Source of the DNA: Lentiprolixibacter aurantiacus
Lineage (GTDB): Bacteria; Bacteroidota; Bacteroidia; Flavobacteriales; Flavobacteriaceae
Reading direction: 5' to 3'
DNA length: 64,000 nt
NCBI RefSeq assembly: GCF_026241225.1
Contig: NZ_JAPFQP010000001.1
Span: 620,001 to 684,000 of the forward strand
Made by a program: the position numbers and the translations under genes. The notes beneath the pieces are model-generated. The model saw only the letters and a list, made by a program, of their open reading frames with translations, ran no database searches and had not been told where the DNA came from. Shown here in pieces: positions 16,272-25,566 of the stretch (position 1 is the stretch's first letter; every line of letters begins with the position of its first letter).

Positions 16272-17957
16272 ATGAGCGCGCCTGCTAAATCGCTGAATTT
16301 CATAGAGCATATCATTGAGGAAGATTTGAAGAATGGCTTCCCGAAAGAGAAGCTGAGATTTCGTTTTCCACCGGAACCAAACGGGTATCTGCATATTGGT
16401 CATGCCAGTAGTATTTGCCTCAATTTTGGCCTGGGGCTGGATTATAACGCGCCGGTCAATCTGCGTTATGATGATACCAACCCTACCAAAGAAGAGCAGG
16501 AATACGTAGATGCGATCAAAAGGGATGTGGAATGGCTTGGATTTCAGTGGGATACGGAATGTTATGCCTCAGATTACTTCCAACAACTCTACGACTGGGC
16601 GGTTGACCTTATTAAAGCAGGCAAAGCCTATGTAGACAGCCAGACTTCTGAGGAAATGGCCAGGCAAAAGGGAACCCCAACGGAAGCAGGAACTAACAGT
16701 CCTTATCGGGACCGGTCAGTAGAGGAAAACCTGAGGCTATTTGAGGGAATGAAGAATGGGGATTTTGAAGAGGGAACCCATGTGCTCAGGGCCAAAATAG
16801 ACATGGCCTCACCTAATATGCTGATGCGGGATCCTATTATGTATCGGGTTTTGCACAAGGCACACCACCGAACAAATACCGATTGGTGTATTTATCCCAT
16901 GTATGACTGGACCCACGGCGAAAGCGATTATATAGAACAGATTACACATTCCTTGTGTACCCTGGAATTCCTCCCCCACAGGGAGTTGTACGACTGGTTT
17001 CTGGACCAGGTTGTGGACCCGGATAAGATAAGGCCAAAGCAGCGAGAATTCGCCAGGCGAAACCTCAGCCATACGGTAGTGAGCAAACGCAAACTCCTGC
17101 GGCTTGTGGAAGACGGAATTGTAAATGGCTGGGATGATCCCAGGATGCCTACCATTTCGGGACTCAGACGAAGAGGCTATACTCCGGAGTCCATTAGGAA
17201 TTTTAGCGATACTATTGGTATAGCCAAAAGGGAAAATGTAGTAGACGTGTCCTTGCTGGAGTTCCATATAAGGGAGCATCGAAATAAAATTGATGATAGG
17301 GTAATGGCTGTACTCAATCCGGTAAAGTTGGTAATTACCAATTATCCTGAGGGGGAAGAAGAATGGTTGCAGGCCGAGAACAACCCCGAAGATGAATCCG
17401 CCGGCAGTCGGGAAGTCCCTTTCAGCAGGGAGATTTACATCGAACGTGAGGATTTCAGGGAACAGGCCAACCGCAAGTTTTTCCGATTGAAGCTTGGCGG
17501 TGAGGTTCGACTCAAAAATGCCTATATTATAAAGGCTGAGTCCTGCACCAAGGATGAAAACGGGAATATTATCGAGATACAATGTACCTATGACCCGAAA
17601 AGCAAAAGCGGCAGTGGCACAGAGGAAAGCCTCAGAAAAGTAAAGGGAACCCTGCACTGGGTTTCCATACCCCATGCTGTACCTGCTGAGGTACGCCTGT
17701 ACGATCGTTTATTCACGGATGCAACGCCAGACGCACATAAGGACCGGGACTTTATGGAGTTCCTGAACCCGGATTCCCTTAAGTTTGTTACAGGCTATGT
17801 GGAGCCCAGCCTCTCCTCTGCCCAGCCTGGCGATCGTTTTCAATTTCAAAGACTGGGTTACTTTAATGTTGATCTGGATTCAGAACCCGGCAAACTGGTC
17901 TTTAACCGCACGGTAACTCTGAGAGATACCTGGGCTAAACTGGAGCAGAAGGATTAA
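16272..17957 (+). CDS. glnS: Glutamine--tRNA ligase
   Basis: GlnRS charges tRNA-Gln with glutamine in the cytoplasm. The 561-aa length is normal for the family. The class I signature is present as PPEPNGYLHIGHA near the N terminus, the family motif is NLRYDDTNP, and VVSKRKL corresponds to the KMSKS loop. The C-terminal beta-barrel anticodon domain ends with LVFNRTVTLRDTWAKL. The ATG at 16272 is chosen because the upstream in-frame TTG at 16251 lies inside the -7 box. It is divergent from the surface operon and convergent with the SPFH gene across a shared terminator. Having both glnS and gltX means that the direct pathway for Gln-tRNA is encoded here. Confidence 0.97.
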   Translation: MSAPAKSLNFIEHIIEEDLKNGFPKEKLRFRFPPEPNGYLHIGHASSICLNFGLGLDYNAPVNLRYDDTNPTKEEQEYVDAIKRDVEWLGFQWDTECYASDYFQQLYDWAVDLIKAGKAYVDSQTSEEMARQKGTPTEAGTNSPYRDRSVEENLRLFEGMKNGDFEEGTHVLRAKIDMASPNMLMRDPIMYRVLHKAHHRTNTDWCIYPMYDWTHGESDYIEQITHSLCTLEFLPHRELYDWFLDQVVDPDKIRPKQREFARRNLSHTVVSKRKLLRLVEDGIVNGWDDPRMPTISGLRRRGYTPESIRNFSDTIGIAKRENVVDVSLLEFHIREHRNKIDDRVMAVLNPVKLVITNYPEGEEEWLQAENNPEDESAGSREVPFSREIYIEREDFREQANRKFFRLKLGGEVRLKNAYIIKAESCTKDENGNIIEIQCTYDPKSKSGSGTEESLRKVKGTLHWVSIPHAVPAEVRLYDRLFTDATPDAHKDRDFMEFLNPDSLKFVTGYVEPSLSSAQPGDRFQFQRLGYFNVDLDSEPGKLVFNRTVTLRDTWAKLEQKD

Positions 17958-17982
17958 CAAATAGCAACATACCAAAAAGTAT

Positions 17983-18013
17983 AAACCCCTGAATCTATAA
18001 GAAACAGGGGTTT
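17983..18013. terminator. Bidirectional terminator between glnS and SPFH gene
   Basis: A perfect 9-bp stem (AAACCCCTG / CAGGGGTTT) encloses a 13-base loop, with T-rich sequence after it on the plus strand (TTTTTCTTT) and on the minus strand (ATACTTTTTGG). It sits between two convergent genes. Confidence 0.8.
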
Positions 18014-18037
18014 TTCTTTGGATGAAACAGTCTGGAA

Positions 18038-18967
18038 CTATTCCTTTTTGTTTTTGGTATTTTGATTCTTCATGGCTTCGCCAATCTGGTTGCTAGCAGT
18101 AAAGGAAGCAACCATGCTGTTTAACATATCCGTGGCCGCCTGAGGAGAATTGGGCAATAGTATCAGATTGGTATTGGTTTCTTCACCAATGGATTGAAGG
18201 GTGTCATAATGCTGGGTTACAACAATAAGAGCAGAAGCCTCCTGGGAATTAATCCCCACCTTGTTGAGGACTTCTACTGACTCTTCAAGCCCGCGTGCAA
18301 TTTCACGACGCTGGTCGGCAATACCCTGTCCCTGCAGGCGTTTACTTTCCGCTTCTGCTTTAGCCTTTTCTACGATGAGTATTCTGGCGGCGTCACCCTC
18401 AAATTGGGCTGCTATTTTCTCACGCTCGGAAGCATTAATGCGGTTCATCGCTGCTTTTACCTGGGCATCGGGATCAATATCCGTTACCAGGGTTTTAATG
18501 ATGTCATACCCATATTCGAGCATGGCATCCTGCAATTCAGCCTTTACGGCAATCGCTATATCATCCTTTTTAACAAAAACATCGTCTAATTTCATTTTGG
18601 GCACCTCGGCACGGACCACGTCAAATACATACGAAGTGATCTGGTCATGGGGATATTCAAGCTTATAGAATGCCTCATAAACCTTACTCCGTATTACCAC
18701 ATATTGCACCGAAACCTTTAGTTTAACGAATACATCATCCAGGGTTTTGGTTTCTACAATTACATCCAATTGCTGTATCTTAAGGCTTAATCGGCCCGCA
18801 ATGCGATCAACAAGAGGAATTTTCATTTGCAAACCGGAATTTCGGATGCTTTGAAAACGACCAAAACGCTCAATTACAACAGCAGTTTGTTGTTTAACAA
18901 TAAAGAAGCAGGCCAGTAGTATAAAAAAGGCAACTACATATACGGGAATCATATATAATGAACTCAT
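18038..18967 (-). CDS. SPFH/band 7 (stomatin/HIR-like) membrane protein
   Basis: The 309-aa protein has one N-terminal membrane segment (about residues 6-25). A band 7/SPFH domain runs from VVIERFGRF to about residue 190, then a charged coiled coil with Glu/Ala/Lys repeats (AKAEAESKRLQGQG) and a C-terminal oligomerisation segment. SPFH proteins form ring- or cage-like oligomers in membrane microdomains and often regulate FtsH-type proteases. The sequence most resembles the slipin/plant HIR/QmcA branch. No NfeD-type partner lies next to it. It appears to be a single-gene unit between gltX (same strand, 104 bases upstream) and a terminator. Confidence 0.85.
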   Translation of the reverse strand: MSSLYMIPVYVVAFFILLACFFIVKQQTAVVIERFGRFQSIRNSGLQMKIPLVDRIAGRLSLKIQQLDVIVETKTLDDVFVKLKVSVQYVVIRSKVYEAFYKLEYPHDQITSYVFDVVRAEVPKMKLDDVFVKKDDIAIAVKAELQDAMLEYGYDIIKTLVTDIDPDAQVKAAMNRINASEREKIAAQFEGDAARILIVEKAKAEAESKRLQGQGIADQRREIARGLEESVEVLNKVGINSQEASALIVVTQHYDTLQSIGEETNTNLILLPNSPQAATDMLNSMVASFTASNQIGEAMKNQNTKNKKE

Positions 18968-19071
18968 AGCAGTAAAATTAAGTTAGTGAATATTCAAAGA
19001 CAGTACATTATTGGTATGAAAAAGGCCAAAATTGTTACAGAAATGTCCAATATTTCAAAAATATGGCCTTT

Positions 19072-20583
19072 TTAACCTAAATTTTCAATGGCCCGTTTAA
19101 TCCGGTCAATGCTTTCGTCTTTACCAAGCAATGCCATGATATTAAAGATATGGGGCCCCTTCATTTCTCCTACCAGGGAAAGGCGCAGTGGGGGCATTAC
19201 CTGCCCAAAGCCTAACCCTTCTTCCTGTATCCAGGATTTAACCCGGATTTCCAATGCCCCGGCATCTTCAAAATTCTCTTCCTTTTCTAAAACAGCGGTC
19301 AAACGAGTCAGTATTCCAGCCGTTTGTTCCTTCCATTGTTTCTTTGCTGCTTTCGGCTCATATGAAACCGGGGCCTCAAAGAAGTATTTCCCCAGCTCCC
19401 AAAGATCTCCCGGAAAGTTGGCGCGTTCCCGTATAAGTTCCAATACCTGACTTATAAATTCGGGCTCCCTCCTGTTGAGTTCAATATTCTGGTTATCAAT
19501 GTAGTAAATAAAATCTTCCAGCAATTCCTTTGGAGAGCGTTGTTGCAGGTAGGCATTATTATACCAAATGGTTTTATCTGGATCAAACCGGGCTCCTGAT
19601 TTATTGACCCGCTCCAGGGTAAACGCCTTAATTAGTTCTTCCAGATTAAAAAGTTCCTGTTCCGTACCGGGATTCCACCCGAGCATTGCCAGGAAGTTAA
19701 CCACAGCTTCCGGATAGTATCCGGATTCCCGATATCCTGAAGCATTTTCCCAGGCCAGGGGAAATACAGGAAACCCGCCCTTTTCGCCGTCCCTTTTACT
19801 GAGTTTCCCTTTACCGACAGGTTTCATAATCAGAGGAAGGTGGGCAAAAACAGGGGGCTCCCACCCAAAAGCACGGTATAATTGGACGTGAAGGGCCAGT
19901 GACGGCAGCCATTCTTCCCCACGGATAACGTGCGAGATTTCCATAAGGTGATCGTCCACTATGTTTGCCAGATGATAAGTGGGCATACCGTCGCTCTTGA
20001 AAAGTACCTTATCGTCCAGGGTGTTGGAGTCAATTTCTATTTTCCCCCGTATTGCATCCTGCAGCACAACGGTCTGGTCTTTCGGACTTTTAAATCGAAT
20101 TACGTATGCCGCTCCGCTTTCCAGGCGAGCCCTGGTTTCTTCCTGGGAAAGCTCCAGGGAATTATCCAGTTTAAGTCGGTTGTGCCAGTTGTAAATAAAG
20201 GTTTTACCTTCAGCTTCGTGTTTCTTGCGGTGCCCATCCAGGCTTTCACTGGTATCAAAGGCGTAATAGGCATGTCCGCTGGCAATGAGTTTTTCGGCAT
20301 ACTCCCCGTAGATCTCTTTTCGCTCACTTTGCCTGTAGGGTCCATAGCCCCCATCCTTTCCAGGACCTTCATCATAAGGAATCCCACACCAGTTAAGGGC
20401 TTCTATAATATAAGCTTCCGCTCCTTCAACATAACGGGTTTGGTCCGTATCTTCTATCCTGAGGACAAAAGTTCCACCGTGCTTTTTAGCAAATAGATAA
20501 TTAAAAAGGGCAGTCCTTACGCCTCCAATGTGAAGCGGCCCGGTGGGACTTGGAGCAAATCTTACCCTAACCTGTTTACGCAT
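19072..20583 (-). CDS. gltX: Glutamate--tRNA ligase
   Basis: The 503-aa class I synthetase has PSPTGPLHIGG at residues 11-21 (the HIGH signature), the family motif LRIEDTDQTR, and KLSKRDG at residues 260-266 (the KMSKS loop). A helical anticodon-binding domain completes it. It attaches glutamate to tRNA-Glu. The length is usual for bacterial GluRS and all catalytic motifs are intact. A -7 box lies 22 bases upstream. It is followed by the SPFH gene on the same strand. Confidence 0.97.
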   Translation of the reverse strand: MRKQVRVRFAPSPTGPLHIGGVRTALFNYLFAKKHGGTFVLRIEDTDQTRYVEGAEAYIIEALNWCGIPYDEGPGKDGGYGPYRQSERKEIYGEYAEKLIASGHAYYAFDTSESLDGHRKKHEAEGKTFIYNWHNRLKLDNSLELSQEETRARLESGAAYVIRFKSPKDQTVVLQDAIRGKIEIDSNTLDDKVLFKSDGMPTYHLANIVDDHLMEISHVIRGEEWLPSLALHVQLYRAFGWEPPVFAHLPLIMKPVGKGKLSKRDGEKGGFPVFPLAWENASGYRESGYYPEAVVNFLAMLGWNPGTEQELFNLEELIKAFTLERVNKSGARFDPDKTIWYNNAYLQQRSPKELLEDFIYYIDNQNIELNRREPEFISQVLELIRERANFPGDLWELGKYFFEAPVSYEPKAAKKQWKEQTAGILTRLTAVLEKEENFEDAGALEIRVKSWIQEEGLGFGQVMPPLRLSLVGEMKGPHIFNIMALLGKDESIDRIKRAIENLG

Positions 20584-20604
20584 TACAATTAGTGTTAATT
20601 AGGG

Positions 20605-20612
20605 CAAATATA
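20605..20612 (-). promoter_or_regulatory. -7 box of gltX
   Basis: Read on the minus strand this is TATATTTG, a full match to TAnnTTTG, 22 bases upstream of the gltX ATG. No TTG was seen at the -33 position. Confidence 0.55.
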
Positions 20613-20643
20613 GGATTAATGGAGGCAGGAGGAAAGTAAGTCT

Positions 20644-21687
20644 TCAGGCTTCTTTCATTGATTGTGGTATACGGGGATTCATAGTTTTAAACCATAATGG
20701 CGGGATAAATGACATCACCATGGAAGTAGGATAACCAAAAGGCATTTGAGGAGAATGCTCGTGGCAATCCAGCAGCTGGTATTTTTTCGAAGATTTGTAA
20801 TGGTGGTCGCTATGACGGGTAAGTTCGTAAAGAACGATGCGGCCAATAATATGGTTGCTGTTCCAGGAATGTACCTCCCGCACACGTTCGTACCTCCCTG
20901 AAGGGAGCTTTTTACGGAGCAGCCCATAATGCTCAATGTAATTTACCGTCTCCAGCAACAAGAAACCGACAATCCCGGCACCAATAGCAAAAGGGATAAC
21001 CTCAACCCCAAAAATGGCGAACAAGCCCCATAAATAACCGGCTTCCAGAAATAGATACCAGAACATGTCATTTTTAAGTGAAAAAAACGACAAGCCCTGC
21101 TTCTTTAGCAATTGAAGCTGTATTTTCCATGCACTTATGTACTGACGGAACACCGAAGTAAACCAAAAGGAATATACCGACTGGTTTAACCTGGCGGTGG
21201 CGGGATCTTCCCGCGTAGCGGCATGCATATGATGCCCGAAGTTGTGTTCAATGTAGAAGTGCATGTAGAAGGAAGGCAGCAGAAGCATCTTGCCTAAAAA
21301 CCGCTCATGAGATTTTTGCCTGTGCCCTAACTCGTGCCCTACATTGATACCATTAGCTCCAAGCACAATGCCTAAGGAAAGCATTAAACCTATTGTTTCA
21401 AAAAGAACAAGGTCTGTAGTCGTGATGGAAATAAGGTAAATCCCTATTAGCCCGTAAACCACGGGAATATTCAGATAAAGCATCCAGTCAAAAAGCCTGT
21501 TGTTACTCTTGCTAGTTTTTTCATCACTTTCAAGGTTGTGGGCATCTTCAGGGAAGATGATTTCGAGCACCGGGATCAGCACAAAGGCATAGAAAGGGGT
21601 AAAATAGCTCCAGACCCCTTTAAGATAGAGACTTAAAACAGCCGAAGCAGGTATCGTTAGAGCCGCAAGGTACTTTAAGTCGCGCAT
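20644..21687 (-). CDS. AlkB-type membrane di-iron hydroxylase (alkane 1-monooxygenase family)
   Basis: The 347-aa integral membrane protein has the three histidine boxes of the AlkB branch: HELGHR (118-123), EHNFGHH (147-153) and RHSDHH (291-296), plus the AlkB-specific NYIEHYGL (249-256). Several hydrophobic segments surround them. The family uses a di-iron centre and rubredoxin-delivered electrons to hydroxylate the terminal carbon of alkanes or related acyl chains. All metal-binding boxes are intact, so it should be active. No rubredoxin or rubredoxin reductase gene is nearby, so electron partners and the true substrate (alkane, fatty alcohol or lipid) are unknown. It stands alone, divergent from the following gene. 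Confidence 0.85.
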   Translation of the reverse strand: MRDLKYLAALTIPASAVLSLYLKGVWSYFTPFYAFVLIPVLEIIFPEDAHNLESDEKTSKSNNRLFDWMLYLNIPVVYGLIGIYLISITTTDLVLFETIGLMLSLGIVLGANGINVGHELGHRQKSHERFLGKMLLLPSFYMHFYIEHNFGHHMHAATREDPATARLNQSVYSFWFTSVFRQYISAWKIQLQLLKKQGLSFFSLKNDMFWYLFLEAGYLWGLFAIFGVEVIPFAIGAGIVGFLLLETVNYIEHYGLLRKKLPSGRYERVREVHSWNSNHIIGRIVLYELTRHSDHHYKSSKKYQLLDCHEHSPQMPFGYPTSMVMSFIPPLWFKTMNPRIPQSMKEA

Positions 21688-21760
21688 GCTGAGCTTTTTA
21701 ACAAATTTTTGAGTATCATTTCTCCCGTATCGGGTATATTGGTAATAAATATAGCAGAAA

Positions 21761-24700
21761 TTGGACCATTATCACAAAATACTACGCAAGCTGGAGGCTT
21801 TTAGCAAAAAGTACTACACCAAGATGCTAATTAAAGGTGTGATAATGTTTTTTGCTTTGGGTGCACTCTTTACGCTTGCCTTGCTGGGCCTGGAATATCT
21901 CCTGTGGTTGGGGACAACCGGAAGGTTTCTGTTGTTTTTGGCAGGCATAACAGCCTTGCTTTATCTGTTTATAGGGCAGATTGGGCTGCCTTTACTTTAC
22001 CTTTTCAGGTTGCGTAACGGTATTTCCCAAAAGGAAGCTTCCCGTCTCATAGGCCAGCATTTTCCCGATGTTGGCGACAGGCTTTATAATTTGCTGGATC
22101 TGGCAGAAAGCACCGATAAATCCGAGCTCTTGCTGGCCAGCATTGCCCAGAGATCAGAAAGACTATCCCCTGTTCCTTTCAACAGGGCGGTAGACCTGGG
22201 GGAAAACAGAAAGTATATAAAGTATCTTTTATTTCCCTTATTGTTAGTCGGGATTATCTGGATCACGGGAAAGCTTTCAGACTTTTTGGGGTCTTACAAA
22301 CGTGTGGTTAATTATGATGTGGCCTACCAGCCCCCTGCACCCTTTGATTTTGTGCTTCTTTCGGATCAAGAGGAAATATTGGAAAATGAGGAACATGTTT
22401 TGCAGGTTACAACCCGCGGGTCAGTACAACCAGAGGAAGTGTATGTTGTAATAAACAACCAGGAGTACCTGCTGAAGAAGATAAATGGCATTTTTGAACA
22501 TTCTCTTACTCCCCCGTTGAAGGATGTGCAGTTCTATTTCAGAGGAAGCGGTGTAACTTCAGGGTTATATGAGTTAAGAGCACTTGAAATTCCGGTAATC
22601 AAGGGTTTCGAAATGTCCCTGGATTACCCTAATTACCTGGGCATGGCTGCTAAAACGGTTAAAGGAACAGGGAATGCTGTGATACCGGAAGGAACCAAAG
22701 TATCCTGGAAGATCAGAACCGAAAGCACGAAAAATGTGTCCTGGAGCAACAAGGACACTACTTTGGCCTTTCAGGCCGATGAAGATGTTTTCCTCCATAA
22801 TCAGGCAATTTTCCGGAATACGAATTACAGTATTAAAACAAGCAATTCAAACGTTAGTGATTTCGAATCCCTTTCGTATTCTCTGGAGGTTATTCCAGAT
22901 GCTTATCCTACCATTAAAGTTATACAGGCGTTAGATTCGCTCAATCCCAATGTTGCCCATTACGAGGGAACCCTTGAGGACGATCATGGAATAGATAAAC
23001 TAACGCTGGTTTATTATCCAAAGGGGCAGGAGGAGCAGAAGAAGAGCATAGAGCTGGATATCCCAAATGAGGCCTATCAGAGATTCTACTACAGTTTTCC
23101 GGACAGGCTAGAGATTGACCAGGACTCTTCCTATGATTATTATTTTGAAGTAAGGGATAATGATGCTCTTAGAGGAGGAAAGAACAGCAGAAGTCAGCTG
23201 TTTACCTCTGTTATATACAACGAGCTGGAAATGAACGGTCGGCAGCTTCAATATCAGCAGGAGCTTATTAAGCAAATGGATCAATCGGTTGACAGGTTTA
23301 AAGAAGACCAAAGGAAACTGGATGAGATCAGAAAGGAACAAAAGGAAAAAGGATCACTGAGTTTTAACGACCAAAGAAGGGTATCTGATTTTATTAAAAG
23401 GCAGCAACAACAGGAAGGCATGATGGAAAAATTCAGCCGTCAGCTTAAAGAAAACCTCCGGCAAAAGGAGAATGCAGACAGTATGAATGAATTGTTGCAG
23501 GAGCGCCTGGAAAGACAGGAGATGGAGGCCCGGAAAAACCAACAAATGTTACAGGAACTACAAAGGCTTTCAGACAAGATTAATAAGGAAGAGCTAAGTA
23601 AAAGGCTTGAGGAGCTGGGGAAGAAACAACAAAGCAACCAAAGAAGCTTGGAGCAAATCTTAGAACTTACCAAACGTTACTATGTAACAGAAAAAACCGC
23701 ACAACTTGCTCGCGAATTAAAAAGGCTGGGAGAAAAGCAGACAGAGGAGGGCAATCCAGACGGAAAATTGACGGAAAAGAAGGAGCAGGAGGGTTTAAAC
23801 CAGGAGTTTAAACGCCTTAAAAGCCAACTCGACACACTAATGAAAGACAATCAGGGCTTGAAGAAGCCCCTCAGTATTGAACGCAATGAGGACAGGGAAG
23901 AACAAATACAAAAGGAACAGGAAGAAATCAGTAACGCCATAGAGGAAGAGGAATCAAGAGATAAGGAATCCGAGCATCAAAATGGAGAACGCAACGATAT
24001 TAAGAATCAACAAAAATCAGCTGGACAGAAAATTAGAAAAATGGCAGAGGATATGGAGAGTGCTATGTCCGGGGCCTCTGGGGGGTCATCAATTGCAGAA
24101 GACGCAGAAATGTTAAGGCAGATTCTTGATAACCTGATTACCTTCTCCTTTAAACAGGAGCAATTATTTGAGGATTTGCAAAGTGCGGATCCTGAACTCG
24201 GACAATTTGCTGAAGGAATACGTTCCGAACAGCAATTAAGGAAAATGTTTGAGCATGTGGACGACAGCTTGTTTGCACTGTCACTTAGAAGAGCAGAATT
24301 GTCTGAGGTGGTAAATGAACAGATTACGGAGGTTTATTACAATATTGACAAATCACTGGAGAGTATTGCGGAAAACAGAATATACCAGGGGGTATCTTAT
24401 CAACAGTATGTGTTAACGGCGGCTAATGAATTAGCTGATTTCCTGGCGGATATTTTAGAAAATATGCAGCAAAGTTTGTCACCCGGATCAGGACAGGGTA
24501 AGGGTGATTTTCAGTTACAGGATATTATTATGAGCCAGGAGGAAATAAAGAAGCAAATGCAGAAGATGGGGGAAGGTAAAGGAAATGAACAAAAAGAAGG
24601 TGGCGATGCTCAGGGCACTGAACAGGGAGAAAGAGAAGGCAAATCTGGCAAAGATGGCAAGGAGAATAGTGGGAATGAGCGAGACAAGCAAGGCCAGGGT

Positions 24701-25150
24701 AGGCAAAGTAGGAACAATGCATTAGATGAAGAGCAGCTTAAGGACATTTATGATATTTATAAGGAACAGGAGGAAATAAGACAACGACTAGAAAAGCAGT
24801 TGTCCGATATGATTAGTAAGGAGGACAGGGGTCTGGCTAATCGTATATTAAGGCAAATGCAGCAATTTCAGGAAGATTTATTGGAAAATGGAGTAACCAA
24901 ACGCACTAATGACCGTTTAAATGCCATTCAGTATCAGTTATTGAAATTAAAAGATGCGGAGGTAAAGCAAGGTCAAATGAAGGAGAGAGAGAGTGACACG
25001 GCCAGGAAGGTGTACAGGAATCCATTGCTTGAGAATAGAGAAGAAAAGGGACACAAACAGCCACAAACAGAGATATTAAACAGACAAGCCTTACCTTTGC
25101 GCCGAAATTATCAAAGGCGCGTTCAACGTTACTTCAATAATAATGATTGA
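21761..25150 (+). CDS. Large coiled-coil inner-membrane protein (DUF4175-like)
   Basis: This 1129-aa protein has three hydrophobic segments (about residues 25-45, 53-75 and 148-168), a beta-rich periplasmic-type region (about 190-480), then very long charged, Gln/Glu/Lys-rich coiled coils (about 490-760 and 940-1110) with a Gly/Glu/Lys-rich low-complexity stretch near 930-1000. I recall this architecture as a conserved, uncharacterised Bacteroidota family (DUF4175-like). Its function is unknown. An in-frame TAG at 21752 means the start must be the TTG at 21761 or the ATG at 21824. The TTG is preferred because the residues it adds (KILRKLEAF..KYY) continue a typical amphipathic N terminus. It overlaps ybeY by 8 bases, so the two are probably translationally coupled. 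Confidence 0.7.
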   Translation: MDHYHKILRKLEAFSKKYYTKMLIKGVIMFFALGALFTLALLGLEYLLWLGTTGRFLLFLAGITALLYLFIGQIGLPLLYLFRLRNGISQKEASRLIGQHFPDVGDRLYNLLDLAESTDKSELLLASIAQRSERLSPVPFNRAVDLGENRKYIKYLLFPLLLVGIIWITGKLSDFLGSYKRVVNYDVAYQPPAPFDFVLLSDQEEILENEEHVLQVTTRGSVQPEEVYVVINNQEYLLKKINGIFEHSLTPPLKDVQFYFRGSGVTSGLYELRALEIPVIKGFEMSLDYPNYLGMAAKTVKGTGNAVIPEGTKVSWKIRTESTKNVSWSNKDTTLAFQADEDVFLHNQAIFRNTNYSIKTSNSNVSDFESLSYSLEVIPDAYPTIKVIQALDSLNPNVAHYEGTLEDDHGIDKLTLVYYPKGQEEQKKSIELDIPNEAYQRFYYSFPDRLEIDQDSSYDYYFEVRDNDALRGGKNSRSQLFTSVIYNELEMNGRQLQYQQELIKQMDQSVDRFKEDQRKLDEIRKEQKEKGSLSFNDQRRVSDFIKRQQQQEGMMEKFSRQLKENLRQKENADSMNELLQERLERQEMEARKNQQMLQELQRLSDKINKEELSKRLEELGKKQQSNQRSLEQILELTKRYYVTEKTAQLARELKRLGEKQTEEGNPDGKLTEKKEQEGLNQEFKRLKSQLDTLMKDNQGLKKPLSIERNEDREEQIQKEQEEISNAIEEEESRDKESEHQNGERNDIKNQQKSAGQKIRKMAEDMESAMSGASGGSSIAEDAEMLRQILDNLITFSFKQEQLFEDLQSADPELGQFAEGIRSEQQLRKMFEHVDDSLFALSLRRAELSEVVNEQITEVYYNIDKSLESIAENRIYQGVSYQQYVLTAANELADFLADILENMQQSLSPGSGQGKGDFQLQDIIMSQEEIKKQMQKMGEGKGNEQKEGGDAQGTEQGEREGKSGKDGKENSGNERDKQGQGRQSRNNALDEEQLKDIYDIYKEQEEIRQRLEKQLSDMISKEDRGLANRILRQMQQFQEDLLENGVTKRTNDRLNAIQYQLLKLKDAEVKQGQMKERESDTARKVYRNPLLENREEKGHKQPQTEILNRQALPLRRNYQRRVQRYFNNND

Positions 25151-25562
25151 GTTTTGTTACGAAACCGACTTCAAGCTTGCAAACGAAGAAAAGACAAGAG
25201 AGTGGATTACGGATGTAGTGAAGCGAGAAAACCGCACCGTCAATGAATTAGTCTACATCTTTTGCGATGACAACAGATTGCTGGAGCTCAACCAGAAGTA
25301 CCTTAATCACAATACACTTACGGATATATTAACTTTCCCATATAGTGATTCTGAAGCACTACACGCCGATATATTTATTTCAATTCCAAGGGTTAAAGAA
25401 AATTCTCAAAAGTATGGAGAAGTTGAGGAGGAAGAAATAAGACGGGTAATGGTCCATGGAGTTCTACATCTTATTGGTTATCAGGATGATACGGATGAGG
25501 CCAAACAGAAGATGAGGGCAAAAGAGGATGAAAAATTAAGATTGTTCCACGTGGAACGTTAA
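25143..25562 (+). CDS. ybeY: Endoribonuclease/rRNA maturation factor YbeY
   Basis: The 139-aa protein matches the YbeY metalloprotein family, which takes part in 16S rRNA 3'-end maturation and ribosome quality control. The signature is HGVLHLIGYQD, in which the third zinc ligand of H-x3-H-x5-H is Asp. From memory this variant is common in Bacteroidota. The Arg and Ser/Thr-rich core (LTDILTFPY) is intact. The final codons (FHVER-stop) lie inside a parS-like palindrome. mnmG starts 4 bases after its stop, so DUF4175-like, ybeY and mnmG form an operon. Confidence 0.93.
   Translation: MIEFCYETDFKLANEEKTREWITDVVKRENRTVNELVYIFCDDNRLLELNQKYLNHNTLTDILTFPYSDSEALHADIFISIPRVKENSQKYGEVEEEEIRRVMVHGVLHLIGYQDDTDEAKQKMRAKEDEKLRLFHVER
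25543..25558. promoter_or_regulatory. parS-like palindrome (site 1)
   Basis: TGTTCCACGTGGAACG matches the ParB-binding consensus built on GTTCCACGTGGAAC, with 15 of 16 positions equal to the perfect palindrome. It is embedded in the last codons of ybeY, just before mnmG. Confidence 0.8.
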
Positions 25563-25566
25563 GATT

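Noticed and set aside
16809-17675. A 288-codon minus-strand frame
   Set aside because: It lies entirely antisense within glnS, whose motifs are complete.
25476-25508. YbeY third zinc ligand replaced by Asp as a possible sign of inactivation
   Set aside because: The rest of the protein is intact and, as I recall, Asp at this place is common in Bacteroidota YbeY.
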